Below the pieces are notes generated by a model that did no database searches, was not told the origin of the DNA, and was given only the letters and a program-made list of their open reading frames with translations. The position numbers and the translations under genes were made by a program. A stretch of DNA of 51,292 nt from Clostridia bacterium (lineage in GTDB: Bacteria > Bacillota > Clostridia > Christensenellales > UBA3700): positions 1 through 51,292 of the forward strand of contig JAIDUV010000066.1 in the NCBI GenBank assembly GCA_029060025.1. The letters run 5' to 3'. Within the stretch, counting starts at the first letter, position 1. Each line of letters opens with the position of its first letter. This document shows positions 50,828-51,292 of the stretch, in pieces.

Positions 50828-50990
50828 TAGGGAGGACGCGCATTATCCCTCCATCGCGCCTAAGTGGTGCGGCAGGCGAGCGCGAATTTTCTGCAGTTCT
50901 ATCAGTCTTATTTATTGATTCCGGGTGGACGCAAATCTCCTCAAAGGGAGCACCCCACCATTCAAGGATACAGCGGATGCGATTTTCTGT
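50820..50990 (+). ncRNA. Two tandem structured RNA-like elements
   Basis: Element 1 is enclosed by a perfect 11-bp stem (50820-50830 with 50899-50909), which includes the stop codon of the nuclease gene. Inside, GGAGG (50831-50835) pairs CCTCC (50848-50852) and CGCGC (50837-50841) can pair GCGCG (50880-50884). Element 2 (50923-50990) has GGTGG (50924-50928) with CCACC (50955-50959), CTCC with GGAG nested inside, and CGCA (50930-50933) with TGCG (50978-50981). The A-to-T and T-to-A change between copies is compensatory. Both end in GCGA(A)TTTTCTG. The crossed pairs suggest a pseudoknot. Confidence 0.6.
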
Positions 50991-51074
50991 ATGTCGGAAC
51001 CTTTCTTTATTTATAGTATATACAAACCATAACAAAAAGTCAACACTTATATGAAAATTTGTTAGGAGGTAACA

Positions 51075-51292
51075 ATGGAAGAAGCAGAACTAGACGATAT
51101 TATAACCTTTGACGAAATTCTTGAAGACAACTACTACAAAGCCGAATTCGAGAAGCGCGTACAACAAAGGTTAGAAGAGATAAACAAGCACTCTAAAGGA
51201 GTAGAGCAACCAATGGACGATCAAGTTCAGACACCCGAGGGGGAAAGTAAGCAAGGCGAAGTTATCGAACAAACGCCAACCCCCGGCGGACA
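51075..51292 (+). CDS. Capsid scaffold protein, N-terminus only
   Basis: The visible 72 residues read DDIITFDEILEDNYYKAEFE and KRVQQRLEEINKHSK, followed by an acidic, Pro/Gln-rich stretch. The FDEIL...Y..EFD/E.RV...L pattern opens many phage scaffold proteins, which guide capsid assembly. TTAGGAGGTAAC is a strong ribosome site. The gene runs past the window end. Major capsid would be expected next. Confidence 0.6.
   Translation, partial: MEEAELDDIITFDEILEDNYYKAEFEKRVQQRLEEINKHSKGVEQPMDDQVQTPEGESKQGEVIEQTPTPGG

Noticed and set aside
50830..50990. HDV-like, twister, hammerhead or pistol ribozyme
   Set aside because: The crossed pairs are suggestive, and the GCGAATTTTCTG end resembles the J4/2 end of some HDV-like ribozymes, but P2/P3 lengths in element 1 are too short and no core matched; reported only as a structured element.

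Overview
The window looks like a chromosome segment of an uncultured, anaerobic, spore-forming Clostridia-type Firmicute (gut-MAG style). Evidence: SpoIIE, a SipL-like SPOCS+LysM spore-coat protein, Veg, IspE, rubrerythrin, a short B12-dependent MetH with a separate activation-domain protein, a LanFEG/Bce-like ABC transporter with two-component system, strong AGGAGG-type ribosome sites and sigma-A promoters with 17-bp spacers. No rRNA, tRNA, CRISPR array or transposase was recognised.

Layout. 1-7.7 kb: two tandem lipases (first cut by the window edge), spoIIE, a small lipoprotein, a chimeric surface/phage-like protein with a short partner gene, a double-XRE regulator with a divergent small gene. 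7.7-13 kb (minus strand): leuS, serS, a DUF1624-type membrane acyltransferase, an acidic small protein. 13.2-18 kb: metF, MetH-activation protein and metH (a methionine/folate one-carbon unit), then MutT. 18.1-19.1 kb: a single-XRE regulator and a divergent membrane protein with a palindromic operator lying exactly in the promoter spacer. 19.2-23.7 kb (minus): response regulator, ABC ATPase, two permeases, histidine kinase. 24-31.8 kb: veg, sipL-like, aldo/keto reductase, double-XRE regulator plus small gene, two paralogous lipoproteins, ispE, NUDIX, rubrerythrin. Intergenic spaces carry dispersed palindromic repeats of the CTCGACTACGCTCGAG type.

32.1-35.3 kb is a defence islet: a complete tyrosine recombinase, then a ThsA-like SIR2-SLOG gene and a TIR-domain gene that converge and overlap at their 3' ends. 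The pair is a Thoeris-type system. It is bracketed by a perfect 29-bp inverted repeat, with a strong promoter just outside the left copy and the recombinase beside it. This is compatible with an invertible (phase-variable) Thoeris cassette, an inference that needs read-level testing. The SIR2 domain carries Asn where the family has its catalytic His.

35.5-51.3 kb is a prophage, left end to head genes: decayed integrase, CI/LexA-like repressor and Cro with four operators, early genes (HTH, HNH, SSB, replication initiator, DnaC loader), an ArpU/RinA-like late regulator, then a run of independently transcribed cassettes (promoter, shared leader, variable toxin domain, small partner gene, terminator), then terminase small and large subunits, portal, a nuclease-toxin-like protein and the start of a scaffold gene. 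The cassettes contain an intact ADP-ribosyltransferase, deletion and frameshift relics, a second unrelated toxin domain, and duplicated orphan partner genes. Between the portal-proximal nuclease gene and the scaffold gene lie two tandem, covarying structured RNA-like elements. The two most unusual things here are the inverted-repeat-bracketed Thoeris pair and the prophage toxin-cassette array.
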